Positions 49,804 to 58,525 of a stretch of DNA of 64,000 nt are shown piece after piece. Both the position numbers and the translations under genes were made by a program. The notes beneath the pieces are model-generated. The model saw only the letters and a program-made list of their open reading frames with translations. It was not told the DNA's origin and searched no databases. Position 1 is the stretch's first letter. Each line of letters opens with the position of its first letter. Source of the stretch: DAITBA01 sp036824005 (GTDB taxonomy: Bacteria > Pseudomonadota > Gammaproteobacteria > Burkholderiales > Rhodocyclaceae). The stretch is taken from assembly GCA_036824005.1 (NCBI GenBank), contig DAITBA010000002.1, forward strand, positions 1 through 64,000. Direction: 5' to 3'.

Positions 49804-51594
49804 ATGCCAGCGTCCCCGATCCGCTACACCATCGTTCCCGTTCATCCCGAGGCGCACCTGTTCGAGGTGACGTGCACGGTGGCGGATTCCGATCCGGCCG
49901 GGCAGCGCTTCATGTTGCCGGCATGGATACCGGGCAGCTACCTGATCCGCGATTTCGCCCGGCATATCGTCTCGATTCGCGCCGAGGCGGGCGGGCGGCA
50001 GGTGGCGCTGACCAAGCTGGACAAGCACACCTGGCAGGCGGCGCCGCTCCGGCGCGGGAGCGGCGGGGCGCTCACGCTGCGCTACCAGGTCTATGCCTGG
50101 GATCTGTCGGTGCGCGGCGCCCATCTCGACGCAAGCCACGGCTTCTTCAACGGCACGAGCGTGTTCCTGCAGGTGATGGGTCAGGAGGATCGGCCATGCC
50201 TGGTGGACATCCGCGCGCCCGCGGGCGAGCGCTTCCGCGACTGGCGGGTGGCCACGGCGCTGGAGCCGGCGCGGGGCAAGCGGGGTGCGGCGCGGCTGCA
50301 TGGCTTCGGCCTGTATCGCGCCGCGGATTACGACGAGCTGATCGATCATCCGGTGGAGATGGGAACGTTTACGCTGGCGCGCTTCGAAGCCGGTGGTGTG
50401 CCCCACGAGATCGCCATCACCGGCCGGCACGACTGCGACACGGCGCGCCTGACTGGCGATCTGAAGCGGATATGCGAATGGCAAATCCGGCTGTTCGGCG
50501 AGGCGCCGATGCGCCGCTACCTGTTCCTGGTCACGGCCGTGGGCGAGGGCTACGGCGGCCTGGAGCACCGGGCATCCACGGCACTGCTGTGCGCGCGCGG
50601 CGAGCTGGCGGCGCCGGGCATGGGCGCGATGACGGACGGCTACCGCGGCTTCCTCGGACTGGCCAGCCACGAGTACTTCCACACCTGGAACGTCAAGCGC
50701 ATCAAGCCGGCGGCCTTCGTGCCTTACGACCTGACGCGCGAGAACTACACCACGTTGCTGTGGGCGTTCGAGGGCATCACCTCCTACTACGACGATCTGG
50801 CGCTCGCGCGCAGCCGCGTCATCGGTGCCGGGGACTACCTCAAGCTGCTGGCGAAAACCATCGCCAACGTGCAGCGCACGCCGGGGCGGCTGAAGCAGAG
50901 CGTGGCCGAGTCCTCCTTCGATGCCTGGAGCAAGTACTACCGCCAGGACGAGAACTCGGCCAATGCCATCGTCAGCTACTATGCCAAGGGCGCGCTGGTG
51001 GCGCTGGCGCTGGATCTGAGGCTGCGCATCGGTACCGGCGGTCGGGTATCGCTGGATGCGGTGATGCGCGAACTTTGGCGCCAGCATGGTCGCACCGGCA
51101 TCGGCGTGGCGGAGGATGGGGTTCAGAGTGTTGCCGAGGCGCTCAGCGGCTTGAAGCTGGCGCCGTTCTTCCGCGAGGCAGTGCACGGCACGCGCGACCT
51201 GCCCTTGGCGCCGCTCTTGCGCCAGGCCGGCGTGCAACTGCGCTGGGAGGCGGAGAGCAAGACGCCGGCCCTGGGCGTCAAGCTCGCCGGAGACGGCGCC
51301 GAAGCCAAGCTGGCGGCAGTCTTCGACGGTGGCGCGGCGCAGCAGGCCGGGCTCTCGGCAGGCGATATGCTGGTGGCGGTCAATGGCCTGCGCGTCACCC
51401 GCGAGAATCTGGACAAGCTGCTCGGGCGCTGTCGCGCCGGCGAAACGGTTGAAATCCACGCCTTCCGCCGCGACGAGCTGATGTGCTTCAAGGCAGTGCT
51501 GCAGCCTGCGCCGAAGGACAGCTGCAAACTCGAACTGGTCGCGAAGCCCGCAGCGGCGGCGCAGCGGCTGCGCCGGGCGTGGCTGGGGGTGTGA
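49804..51594 (+). CDS. M61 glycyl aminopeptidase with PDZ domain
   Basis: A 596-residue metallopeptidase of family M61: N-terminal beta domain (1-165), catalytic domain with 'LASHEYFHTWNVKRIKP' (zinc His289 and His293, catalytic Glu290) and 'WAFEGITSYYDDLALARSR' (third ligand Glu), then a C-terminal PDZ domain (about 490-580, 'DGGAAQQAGLSAGDMLVAVN'). Family members release N-terminal Gly and Ala. No clear signal peptide. A TACAAT at 49767-49772 may be the -10 box. Although surrounded by RHS and toxin-antitoxin debris, it is intact and has the base composition of the core genes, so debris was probably inserted on both sides. Confidence 0.92.
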   Translation: MPASPIRYTIVPVHPEAHLFEVTCTVADSDPAGQRFMLPAWIPGSYLIRDFARHIVSIRAEAGGRQVALTKLDKHTWQAAPLRRGSGGALTLRYQVYAWDLSVRGAHLDASHGFFNGTSVFLQVMGQEDRPCLVDIRAPAGERFRDWRVATALEPARGKRGAARLHGFGLYRAADYDELIDHPVEMGTFTLARFEAGGVPHEIAITGRHDCDTARLTGDLKRICEWQIRLFGEAPMRRYLFLVTAVGEGYGGLEHRASTALLCARGELAAPGMGAMTDGYRGFLGLASHEYFHTWNVKRIKPAAFVPYDLTRENYTTLLWAFEGITSYYDDLALARSRVIGAGDYLKLLAKTIANVQRTPGRLKQSVAESSFDAWSKYYRQDENSANAIVSYYAKGALVALALDLRLRIGTGGRVSLDAVMRELWRQHGRTGIGVAEDGVQSVAEALSGLKLAPFFREAVHGTRDLPLAPLLRQAGVQLRWEAESKTPALGVKLAGDGAEAKLAAVFDGGAAQQAGLSAGDMLVAVNGLRVTRENLDKLLGRCRAGETVEIHAFRRDELMCFKAVLQPAPKDSCKLELVAKPAAAAQRLRRAWLGV

Positions 51595-51939
51595 GTCGCG
51601 GGCGGGGCGAAGCGAGGTTGCAGGCGGTATCCAACGTGCAGGCGATGCCATTGCCGGCGCCGGCCCGGATTCCTGTCAGGCGCCGGGCGGCATCGTGGCC
51701 GCAACCGAGGCTGCGCAACAGGCAATCGTCGACTTCGCGGCACGATCCGGCAATATTGCTGCATCGTCCAACCCGATTCGTCCGTCACGGTTATTCCACT
51801 TGCCCCCGCAGGAAGGGACCAATGACCGAGGTCGAACGGCTTTGATCGAGAAGTGGCATGAACCGCCCGCGGAGTGTTTGGCGCACCACGGCCAGAGGAC
51901 GCGCGAGCGCTGCCACGCAACACATCAGGAGTGAAGGTC
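51595..51939. other. intergenic debris: RHS fragment and duplicated segment
   Basis: On the minus strand 51611-51700 encodes a degenerate YD repeat ('HDAARRLTGIRAGAGNGIAC'). The segment 51729-51798 is a diverged copy of 52936-53006. No intact gene is seen before the hicB-like start at 51940. Confidence 0.6.
51729..51798. repeat. duplicated 70-base segment, copy 1
   Basis: Begins TCGACTTCGCGGCACGAT and ends GGTTATTCCA. It aligns with 52936-53006 over its whole length with scattered changes, notably GGCAATATTGC/GGCAACATAGC. It may come from a mobile element end; origin not recognised. Confidence 0.5.
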
Positions 51940-52167
51940 GTGGAACACGTGATTCAGTTGCATATCGAGAAACTACCCGAGGGCGTATACCTCGCCACGA
52001 GCGAAGAGGTGCAGGGCCTGGTGGCACAAGGCCGCACGATCCAGGAGACCATCGAGATTGCGCGCGACGTGGCGAAGAAGTTGATTGAAGCCCAGTCCGA
52101 TACCAACAAGGTGCCGCTGCCACCAGCGCGCGAGGCGTTCGATTACCCGCTGATCGTGGCGACCTGA
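51940..52167 (+). CDS. HicB/DUF1902-like antitoxin
   Basis: A 75-residue protein from GTG 51940 (AGGAG 8 bases upstream; a GTG at 51931 is on the ribosome site). The pattern 'HIEKLPEGVYLATSEEVQGL' and 'GRTIQETIEIARDVAKKLIE' is the HicB/DUF1902 partial RNase H fold, which binds and neutralises HicA mRNA interferases. It overlaps by 1 base (TGATG) a remnant of hicA, so it is now an orphan antitoxin. Confidence 0.75.
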   Translation: MEHVIQLHIEKLPEGVYLATSEEVQGLVAQGRTIQETIEIARDVAKKLIEAQSDTNKVPLPPAREAFDYPLIVAT

Positions 52168-52223
52168 TGGGGCGGCTGGCAGGGTTCAGCTACCGCGAGA
52201 TCGTCTGCTCACGGAAAATCTAA
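52167..52223 (+). pseudogene. truncated hicA toxin remnant
   Basis: ATG 52167 overlaps the antitoxin stop. The frame gives MGRLAGFSYREIVCSRKI and stops after 18 codons. This is the N-terminus of HicA-family toxins (typically MGRLxGFxYREIVRxLKxLGF), with the rest, including the catalytic His, gone. It shows that the upstream gene was half of a hicBA pair. Confidence 0.6.
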
Positions 52224-52307
52224 GGCGACTCCGGCCCCTTTTCGCTTGCGCACTGGGGAAGTACGCGACTACGAAGAAGGGCCGCGCTAGCGGCAAAGGG
52301 TGAAGCC

Positions 52308-52508
52308 ATGAAGGATCACTACGATTTCAGCAAAGGCGAGCGGGGCAAGTTCTATCGGGCGGATGCGGTTTTCCGCTTGCCGGTCTATCTCGAGGAAGAT
52401 GTTCAGTCCTGTCTGGCGGCCAAGGCTGACGCCCGTGGCATCGAGCTGTCGGAGCTGGTCAATCAGTTGCTCAAGAAGGACATCGAACTCATCGAGGCAG
52501 CGAAGTAA
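52308..52508 (+). CDS. orphan CopG/BrnA-like antitoxin
   Basis: A 66-residue protein, 'MKDHYDFSKGERGKFYRADA', 'LPVYLEEDVQSCLAAKADAR', 'ELSELVNQLLKKDIELIE', a short N-terminal linker followed by a ribbon-helix-helix fold. It closely resembles the antitoxin at 53440 and the decayed copy at 47193. GGGTGAAG precedes the ATG. No toxin gene is adjacent, so it may be an orphan or a decoy (anti-addiction) antitoxin. Confidence 0.75.
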   Translation: MKDHYDFSKGERGKFYRADAVFRLPVYLEEDVQSCLAAKADARGIELSELVNQLLKKDIELIEAAK

Positions 52509-52731
52509 GCTCCGGCATTGCCCGGACACCGCCGTTTGCACAATGCGAGCGGCGGGGCCGGCGGTCCAGGTCTGGCGGTATTTTCCCGCTGCAGTGGTGT
52601 AGTCGTAGGCATCCCCCCGATCGTGAGACTGCTGCGCTTACCGGTGGCAGCATCCGGCGGAATACGCAGAGCTATTCCGACCTGCGCGGTGGCGATGCGA
52701 GAAGAATAAGTCGAGCCTGGCCGGTTTAGCC

Positions 52732-52860
52732 GTGTTGTCCCTGGTCGTACTGGAAACTGATGCTCTGGGCGGTGACACTCGTGCCGGTGTAGCTCACCGC
52801 CGTCTCCCGATTGAGGGCGTCGTAGCTGTAGGTGGCGGTCGCCGCGCGCGCGTCTTGTTA
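52732..52860 (-). pseudogene. RHS repeat fragment
   Basis: About 125 bases closely match 54114-54237 in the main RHS gene. Leftward they encode 'TYSYDALNRETAVSYTGT' and 'SISFQYDQGQ'. Both ends are abrupt. It is debris of a second RHS copy. Confidence 0.75.
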
Positions 52861-53122
52861 CTCGTGGCCCGCGCGGGTCTTCACGATGGAGTGATTCGCG
52901 CGAGGTTGGTAAGTGGGCAAGGCAACACAGAAATGTCGACTTCGCGGCCCGATTTCGGCAACATAGCCTCGTCGGCCCATTCAAGTTACTCGCTGCGGCT
53001 GTTCCATGAAGACGTGCGCTTGTCAATGACAACGGTCGCGCCCCATCCGGCGTTGGCTGCCGAACTGATTAAAATGTTGCCGGAGCCCGCGGCTTCCGCG
53101 TGAACGTTGCAGATGGAGCGGC
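52861..53122. other. intergenic debris before brnT
   Basis: Contains copy 2 of the duplicated 70-base segment (52936-53006, TCGACTTCGCGGCCCGATTT...GGCTGTTCCA) and otherwise no recognisable gene. The bases between 52509 and 52731 likewise hold nothing I can support. Confidence 0.5.
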
Positions 53123-53431
53123 ATGGACGAACCAGAACTGGACATCCTCTGGGACCCGGCCAAGGGACAGGCGAACATTGCCAAGCATGGCGTGACCTTT
53201 GCGGAAGCCGCCACTGTCCTGACTGATCCGCTGGCGCTCACAGTCTTCGATGCGGAGCATAGCGAAACCGAAGAGCGTTGGTTTACGCTCGGCATGGCGA
53301 GCCAGGGCAAGCTGCTGGCGGTGTCGCACACCTTCCAGCCCACCGGGCCGACGAGCGCTCGGGTGCGCATCATTTCGGCGCGGCAGGCGACGCGCCGTGA
53401 GCGTGAGCAGTATGAGAACGAACCACGATAG
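53123..53431 (+). CDS. brnT: BrnT-family toxin
   Basis: A 102-residue protein of the BrnT family of type II toxins, RelE-fold ribonucleases that stop translation. Characteristic pattern: 'WDPAKGQANIAKHGVTFAEA', 'EERWFTLGMASQGKLLAVSH', 'RVRIISARQATRREREQYE' (C-terminal Arg residues). The frame is intact. It precedes the antitoxin gene by 8 bases, the usual brnT-brnA order. Confidence 0.9.
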   Translation: MDEPELDILWDPAKGQANIAKHGVTFAEAATVLTDPLALTVFDAEHSETEERWFTLGMASQGKLLAVSHTFQPTGPTSARVRIISARQATRREREQYENEPR

Positions 53432-53439
53432 GTGATACG

Positions 53440-53673
53440 ATGAGCCACACTCCCACCTCAGACGATGCCGACATGCCCGCCGAGATCGATTTCTCCGGCG
53501 GCACGCGCGGCAAGTTTTTCCGGCCCGGGGCGAAGCTCAACCTGCCGGTGTATCTGGATGACCAGGTGCAAGCCCGGCTTGCCGCACTGGCCAATGCCAA
53601 GGGCGTGGATCTGTCTGCGCTGGTCAATGACCTGCTACGGAAGGATCTCGAACTCATCGAAATGGCGCGTTAG
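53440..53673 (+). CDS. BrnA-like (CopG-type) antitoxin
   Basis: A 77-residue protein from ATG 53440: 'DMPAEIDFSGGTRGKFFRPG' and 'LPVYLDDQVQARLAALANAK', then 'GVDLSALVNDLLRKDLELIE', a ribbon-helix-helix DNA-binding fold that should repress its own operon and neutralise BrnT. It is homologous to the orphans at 52308 and 47193. Its last 20 bases overlap the 3' end of the convergent RHS gene, so the module is inserted exactly where the RHS reading frame is cut. Confidence 0.85.
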   Translation: MSHTPTSDDADMPAEIDFSGGTRGKFFRPGAKLNLPVYLDDQVQARLAALANAKGVDLSALVNDLLRKDLELIEMAR

Positions 53674-56600
53674 TCGGCGCCGGCCGGGCGCACTTCGGTG
53701 CCGTCCGCCACGTTTGTGATGTGTGCGGCGTTGTAAGCGTGGTTGCGGGCGTGAGTCGCCCGTCGGCGTCGAAGCTGCGGGTATGCGCCGTGGCGTTGCC
53801 CCAGCGCCAGGCGTTCGGCGCGCCGAAGGGGTGGTAGGCGAGGGAATCGAGCACCACGGCGCCGTCCCAGACCAATGAAGCAACCCGTCCGCCGGCGTAG
53901 GTCAGCATCAGCGTCTTGCCCGAGGGGTAGGTGAGGCTCGTCAGTTGCCCCGCCGGGCTGTAGCCGTGGCTGAGCGTGAGCGTCACCGAGCTTGGCGTCA
54001 CGCCGCTCGGGGCGCTGGTGGTCTGGCTTTTCGTGAGCACGCGCCCCTGGGCGCTGTAGCTAAGCGTGGTGCTGCCCGAGGGATCGGTGAAGCCGGTGAG
54101 CCGGCCGACGCCGTTCTGCCCCTGGTCGTACTGGAAACTCAAGCTCTGGGCGCTGAAGCCGGTGCCGGTGTAGCTCACCGCCGTCACCCGATTGAGGGCG
54201 TCGTAGCTGTAGGTGGCGGTCACGGCGCGGGCGTCTTTGGAAGTTTTCAGGTTGCCGGCGGCATCGTAGGTGTTGTTGGTCGTGCCGGCATCGGGGCTGA
54301 CCACCTTCGTCACAGTGCCCAGGCCGGAGACGGTGTAGGTGGTGACGAGCCCGCGCGGGTCGGTCACTTGGGTCACCCGGTCCTGGCCGTTGTAGGCGAG
54401 CTGCGTCACCCCGCCTGCCGGGTCGGTCAGGCGCACCAGGCGGTTGAGGGCGTCGAACCCCTGGGTGCGGGTGTGGGCGAGGGGGTCGGTGGCCGTGGTG
54501 AGATTGCCGGTGGCGTCGTAGCCATAGCCGCTCGCCTGCCCCGTCGCACCGAGGTCGGTCTGCAGCCGGCTCAGGGCATCGTAGGCGTGGGCGCGTGTTT
54601 GCGCCAGCGCGCCCTGCGGGTCGAAGGCTTCTTCCTTCACCCGGTTGCCCAGGGCATCGAGGGTGAAGACCAGGCGGTTGCCCCGGGCGTCGGTGATCGC
54701 CGTCAGCCGCTGGGCGGCATCGTAGGTATAGGCGAGAAAGCTGCCATCGGGCAGGCTCGCCTGGGTGAGCTGGCCGACGCCGTCGTAGCTGTAGGTGGTG
54801 GTTTCGCTGCCCACGGTGCGGGAAGTCAGCCGGCCGCGGGCATCGTAGGAAAGTGTCGTGACCACGCCGTTGGCGTCGGTGATGGTGCGCGGCCGGCCGT
54901 GGGGGTCGTGGTCGGAAAGACTCGTGACCTGCCCCAGGGCGTTGGTGACGGACAGCAGGTTGCCGGTGGCGGCGTCGTAGGCAAAGCTGGTGCGGTCGGT
55001 GACATCGGTGCGCGGACCGTCGAGGCTGAGCACCTGGCCGAGGCTGTTGTAGGTGTAGGTCCACTTGCGCGTCGTGCCGCTCTGCGTCGCACCGAAGCCG
55101 AGCGCGCCGGTGGCATCCGTGGTGGCGCGTTCGCTGCGAGTCAGCAGGTTGCCGGCGGCATCATAGGTGAAGGTAGTCAGCCGGTTGGGTTCGGCGATCC
55201 TGAGCGGCAGGCGGTAGCTCGCGTGCCATTCGGTGCTCACGGTGCGCGCCTGGGCGCTGCCGCTCGCCTCCACGCGCCGGGTTTCCAGGTTGCGCGCCAG
55301 ATCGTAGCTGTAGGTGGTGGTGACGCCGTTGAAGTCGGTGCGCGAGGCGACGTTGCCGTTGGCGTCGTAGGTGGTGGCCGCCGAGGCCGGGCCGCAGCCG
55401 GCGCCGGCGGGCTGGGAGAGGCTGGTGTTCTTGACCACGCCGAGAATGGTCTGGAAACCGTAGGTGCGGGCACTGCCCAGGGCATCGGTGACGGTGGTCG
55501 AGCCGTCGGCGTTGTAGGTTAGCGCCACGCGCTGGGCGCCGCCGGCGTGTTCGCTGACGATTGCCCGGCCCTGGGCATCGTACTGGTAGGTGGCGAAGCG
55601 CACGCCGTTTTCGTCGGTGATGCCGGTGAGCGCGTTGGGCAGATTCGCCCCGCCGGTGTGCTCGGGTTCGTTGTAGTGATAGGTGCGCACCGTGCCGTCG
55701 GGGTAGGTGACGGAGGTGAGGTTGTTCGCCCCGGCCGGCCCGGAGGGGCCGTCGTATTCGTACTGGTACAGGCCGCCGGCGGGGTCGGTCATTTTGACGA
55801 TGCGGCTGGAAGCATCGTAGGCGAAGTTCAACTGACGGCCGAAGGGGTCGGTGACACAGAGCAGCTTGCCGGGCACAACGGGAGCCGCGGCACCCGGTAC
55901 GCCGGCACAGGCCGGCGCAAGATAGCCGTTGGCATTCGGGGTTGTGCCGAACAGAATGCCGCCGGCGCCGTCACTGTGGGAGAGCTTGTGTGTCATTCCA
56001 CCGCGATGGGTGATCTTCAGCAGGCGACCCGCCGCGTCGTATTCCTCCACGGAGTCGTCGGCCGCTACCGTGTAGCGCCAGCCGGTCAGATTGCCCGCAC
56101 TGTCGGTCAGCCGTACCACCCTATCGTTGACGTCCGAATCCGCCATCCATGCTCCGTCCGACAGCGTGAAGAAGTACGTCTTGCCGTCGGGCCGATCGGC
56201 ATACGCGGACGAAATGACGCTAGTTGCCATCAATCGAACGGTGCGATCGTAGGAATGCCGCCACCGGCTGCCGAAGCTGCCTGTCGCCAGCGGCGCTTGG
56301 CTGTTGTAACTGCGGTAAAGACTTGCCCCGCCGAGCGCGGGGCTTGCGTATTCCATCTCAAGCGCGAACTTGCTCTTGACCGCGATGTTGATCGGATTTC
56401 CCGTGCACGCACTGCGATCGGGTGTGCCGATGTTCTTGGCTATTGTGGGTGACCCACTGGAGCTGTCGTACGGAATGCAGCCAGTTCCAGCCCACAAGGA
56501 GTAGTTGCTTGGACAAAAAGCGCCTTTCGCCAAGGCGGAGGGATACCACTGATTGCAGGGGCTGTAGTAGGGCACACAATGGTTGATGACATTCCATCCA

Positions 56601-56905
56601 TCGGCTTCAAGCGAGGCAATGGCCGGGTCATCCGCGGCGCAGCGGGTGCGCACGGTCACCGAGATAAAGTTATACGTGATGCCATACGAGCCGAGGGGAA
56701 TCGTCGCGCATGCATCGAGTAGATCCGAAAGAAAGGGAGAGCCAGGCGGCGCGGCAACTACGGGGGCAATGTTGACTTGTCCCGACCACGCGAAATCAAC
56801 TACGAGCGATTGAACAACGAATACCGTGACGAATGCTGCGTGCTTGATTGATGTTCTTCCCCACGGCTGCCGCACGGCGGCAGGCCGCGACCATCCGTTC
56901 TTCAT
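53654..56905 (-). CDS. secreted RHS repeat protein, C-terminus lost
   Basis: A 1083-residue RHS/YD-repeat protein. ATG 56905 has GGGAGAAG 3-10 bases upstream. The N-terminus has a hydrophobic stretch (AAFVTVFVVQSLVVDFAWSG) like a signal peptide, a Cys-rich region (about 65-165), then the DUF6531-type entry 'GNPINIAVKSKFALEMEYAS', and about twenty YD repeats ('YSYDLARNLETRRV', 'DPHGRPRTITDANGV'). It ends in a frame-shifted tail ('WRTAPKCARPAPTNAPFR') before the RHS core and any toxin tip. It is a truncated gene: the missing core and tip probably correspond to the module at 48715-49715. Whether the stump is secreted or functional is unknown. Confidence 0.85.
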   Translation of the reverse strand: MKNGWSRPAAVRQPWGRTSIKHAAFVTVFVVQSLVVDFAWSGQVNIAPVVAAPPGSPFLSDLLDACATIPLGSYGITYNFISVTVRTRCAADDPAIASLEADGWNVINHCVPYYSPCNQWYPSALAKGAFCPSNYSLWAGTGCIPYDSSSGSPTIAKNIGTPDRSACTGNPINIAVKSKFALEMEYASPALGGASLYRSYNSQAPLATGSFGSRWRHSYDRTVRLMATSVISSAYADRPDGKTYFFTLSDGAWMADSDVNDRVVRLTDSAGNLTGWRYTVAADDSVEEYDAAGRLLKITHRGGMTHKLSHSDGAGGILFGTTPNANGYLAPACAGVPGAAAPVVPGKLLCVTDPFGRQLNFAYDASSRIVKMTDPAGGLYQYEYDGPSGPAGANNLTSVTYPDGTVRTYHYNEPEHTGGANLPNALTGITDENGVRFATYQYDAQGRAIVSEHAGGAQRVALTYNADGSTTVTDALGSARTYGFQTILGVVKNTSLSQPAGAGCGPASAATTYDANGNVASRTDFNGVTTTYSYDLARNLETRRVEASGSAQARTVSTEWHASYRLPLRIAEPNRLTTFTYDAAGNLLTRSERATTDATGALGFGATQSGTTRKWTYTYNSLGQVLSLDGPRTDVTDRTSFAYDAATGNLLSVTNALGQVTSLSDHDPHGRPRTITDANGVVTTLSYDARGRLTSRTVGSETTTYSYDGVGQLTQASLPDGSFLAYTYDAAQRLTAITDARGNRLVFTLDALGNRVKEEAFDPQGALAQTRAHAYDALSRLQTDLGATGQASGYGYDATGNLTTATDPLAHTRTQGFDALNRLVRLTDPAGGVTQLAYNGQDRVTQVTDPRGLVTTYTVSGLGTVTKVVSPDAGTTNNTYDAAGNLKTSKDARAVTATYSYDALNRVTAVSYTGTGFSAQSLSFQYDQGQNGVGRLTGFTDPSGSTTLSYSAQGRVLTKSQTTSAPSGVTPSSVTLTLSHGYSPAGQLTSLTYPSGKTLMLTYAGGRVASLVWDGAVVLDSLAYHPFGAPNAWRWGNATAHTRSFDADGRLTPATTLTTPHTSQTWRTAPKCARPAPTNAPFR

Positions 56906-57228
56906 TGCTTCTCCCTGACCGTTGCCGCGCCATTGCCGAAAAGCGATATCGCTCGCCTTGTTTGCTGAAGCGTTACTGGCGCACCGCCGGCACGCTATGC
57001 CACCGGCCTTGCGATGTCAAATGGAAATTGGGTGTAGCGGCGGAAACCGCGCCCGGCACCGGTTCGCGGCGTTTTTGCCCTGAAGGTGTGCCCCCGTTCG
57101 GCGGTGCTCCGGCATGCGAAATTGATACGGAACGACGCGCGGCGCGGCCGCGGCGCGAAGTGCGCCGTGTGTGGCAGCCGGTCCGGCGCTACGACTGCAG
57201 GATCAGTAGTGGCTGAGGTGATCCGCTG
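56906..57228. other. intergenic, no feature recognised
   Basis: No gene, RNA or repeat recognised in 323 bases between the RHS start and the pqqE stop. It should hold the RHS promoter. The pqqE-proximal part shows no clear T-rich terminator. Confidence 0.35.
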
Positions 57229-58428
57229 TCAGAACGCCCGCGCCAGTTGCCGCGATTCGTTCGGGCCGCGGAAGATGATGGGTTGCGGCTTGGGCGCCGA
57301 GGCCTCGGCGCTCTGGGCCTTGGCGACGGCTTCTTCGACCCGGTGGTGGTGGGGCGAGAATTCGCACACCGGGTCGGCGGCGGCCGGGTCGTTGGCGAGC
57401 ATGTAGGCCTGGCAGCGGCAGCCGCCGAGGTCCTTCTCCCGCTCGGGGCAGGTGCGGCAGGGTTCCTTCATCCAGCCGGTGCCGCGGAAGCGGTTGAAGC
57501 CTTCCGAGTCGTACCAGATCTCGCGCACGCCCGTCTCGCGCACGTTGGGGAAGGCGAGTCCGGGCAGCATGCGCGCGGTATGGCAGGGCAGGGCCGTGCC
57601 GTCCGGGGTGATGGTAAGGAAGACGTTGCCCCAGCCGTTCATGCATTTCTTCGGCCGCTTCTCGTAGTAGTCGGGCACGACGAAGAAAATCTTCATTTTG
57701 TCGCCCAGCTTCTTCCGCCACTCGTTGGTCACCGCCTCGGCGCGCTGGAGCTGCTCGCGCGAGGGCAGCAACTGGTCGCGGTTGACGTAGGCCCAGGAGT
57801 AAAACTGGGTGTTGGCCAGCTCGATGTATTCGGCGCCCAGCTCGTGGGCCATCTCGATGATGCGGCCGATGTGGTCGATGTTGAGCCGGTGGATGACGCA
57901 GTTCATGACCATTGGGTAGTCATGGGCCTTGATGAGATGGGCGACGCGCTGCTTTAGCTCGAAGGTTTTCGTGTGGGAGAGAAAGTCGTTCATCTCCCGC
58001 GTCGAGTCCTGGAAGGAAAGCTGGATGTGGTCCAGCCCGGCTTCCTTGAGTGCGCCGATGCGCTGCTCGTTCAGGCCCACGCCGGAGGTGAGCAGATTGG
58101 TGTAGAAACCCAGCCGGTGCGCTTCGGCCACCAGCACTTCGAGGTCGTCGCGCAGCATCGGCTCGCCGCCGGAGAAGCCGCACTGCACCGAGCCGATCGC
58201 CCGCGCCTGGCGCAGCACGCGCAGCCAGTCGTCGGTGGCCAGCTCCTGCTCGTGGCGGGCGAAGTCCACCGGGTTGTAGCAGAAGGCGCAGTGCAGCGGG
58301 CAGCGGTAGGTCAGCTCGGCCAGCAGCCACAGGGGCGGGCCGGGGCGTGGGTTGGCCGGCTGGTGAGCCGTCTGCTCTGCCAGGCCTTCCTGGGGTGTGG
58401 CGATGGAAAGGGAGGTGATTTCGTCCAT
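57229..58428 (-). CDS. pqqE: PqqE radical SAM enzyme
   Basis: Radical SAM/SPASM enzyme that joins Glu and Tyr of PqqA, the first step of pyrroloquinoline quinone synthesis. From ATG 58428 it has 399 residues. The cluster motif 'YRCPLHCAFCYNPVDF' supplies Cys43, Cys47 and Cys50. The C-terminal auxiliary cluster cysteines are in 'TALPCHTARML' and 'CRTCPEREKDLGGCRCQAYM'. An ATG at 58476 is in frame but adds 16 basic residues not typical of PqqE. It is last in the leftward pqqABCDE operon, 97 bases after pqqD. Confidence 0.95.
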   Translation of the reverse strand: MDEITSLSIATPQEGLAEQTAHQPANPRPGPPLWLLAELTYRCPLHCAFCYNPVDFARHEQELATDDWLRVLRQARAIGSVQCGFSGGEPMLRDDLEVLVAEAHRLGFYTNLLTSGVGLNEQRIGALKEAGLDHIQLSFQDSTREMNDFLSHTKTFELKQRVAHLIKAHDYPMVMNCVIHRLNIDHIGRIIEMAHELGAEYIELANTQFYSWAYVNRDQLLPSREQLQRAEAVTNEWRKKLGDKMKIFFVVPDYYEKRPKKCMNGWGNVFLTITPDGTALPCHTARMLPGLAFPNVRETGVREIWYDSEGFNRFRGTGWMKEPCRTCPEREKDLGGCRCQAYMLANDPAAADPVCEFSPHHHRVEEAVAKAQSAEASAPKPQPIIFRGPNESRQLARAF

Positions 58429-58525
58429 TCGTATGGGATGCTTTCGTCGCGCGCGAGTCGTCAGCCGATGGCACATCGCCCGGTGGGTACGGCCTGCGGC
58501 CTACCCACCCTGCGGGGCTGATCGA

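Noticed and set aside
49773..51452. A 559-codon plus-strand frame overlapping the M61 gene.
   Set aside because: It is a +2 shadow of the M61 peptidase; only the M61 frame carries catalytic motifs.
49715..51651. Extension of the RHS C-terminal frame upstream on the minus strand.
   Set aside because: Upstream of about 49715 the translation loses all YD-repeat character and is antisense to the M61 gene.
53900..55800. Short recurring motifs (GTAGGTGGTGG and similar) that could suggest tandem DNA repeats.
   Set aside because: They are codons of YD repeats in the RHS gene on the minus strand.
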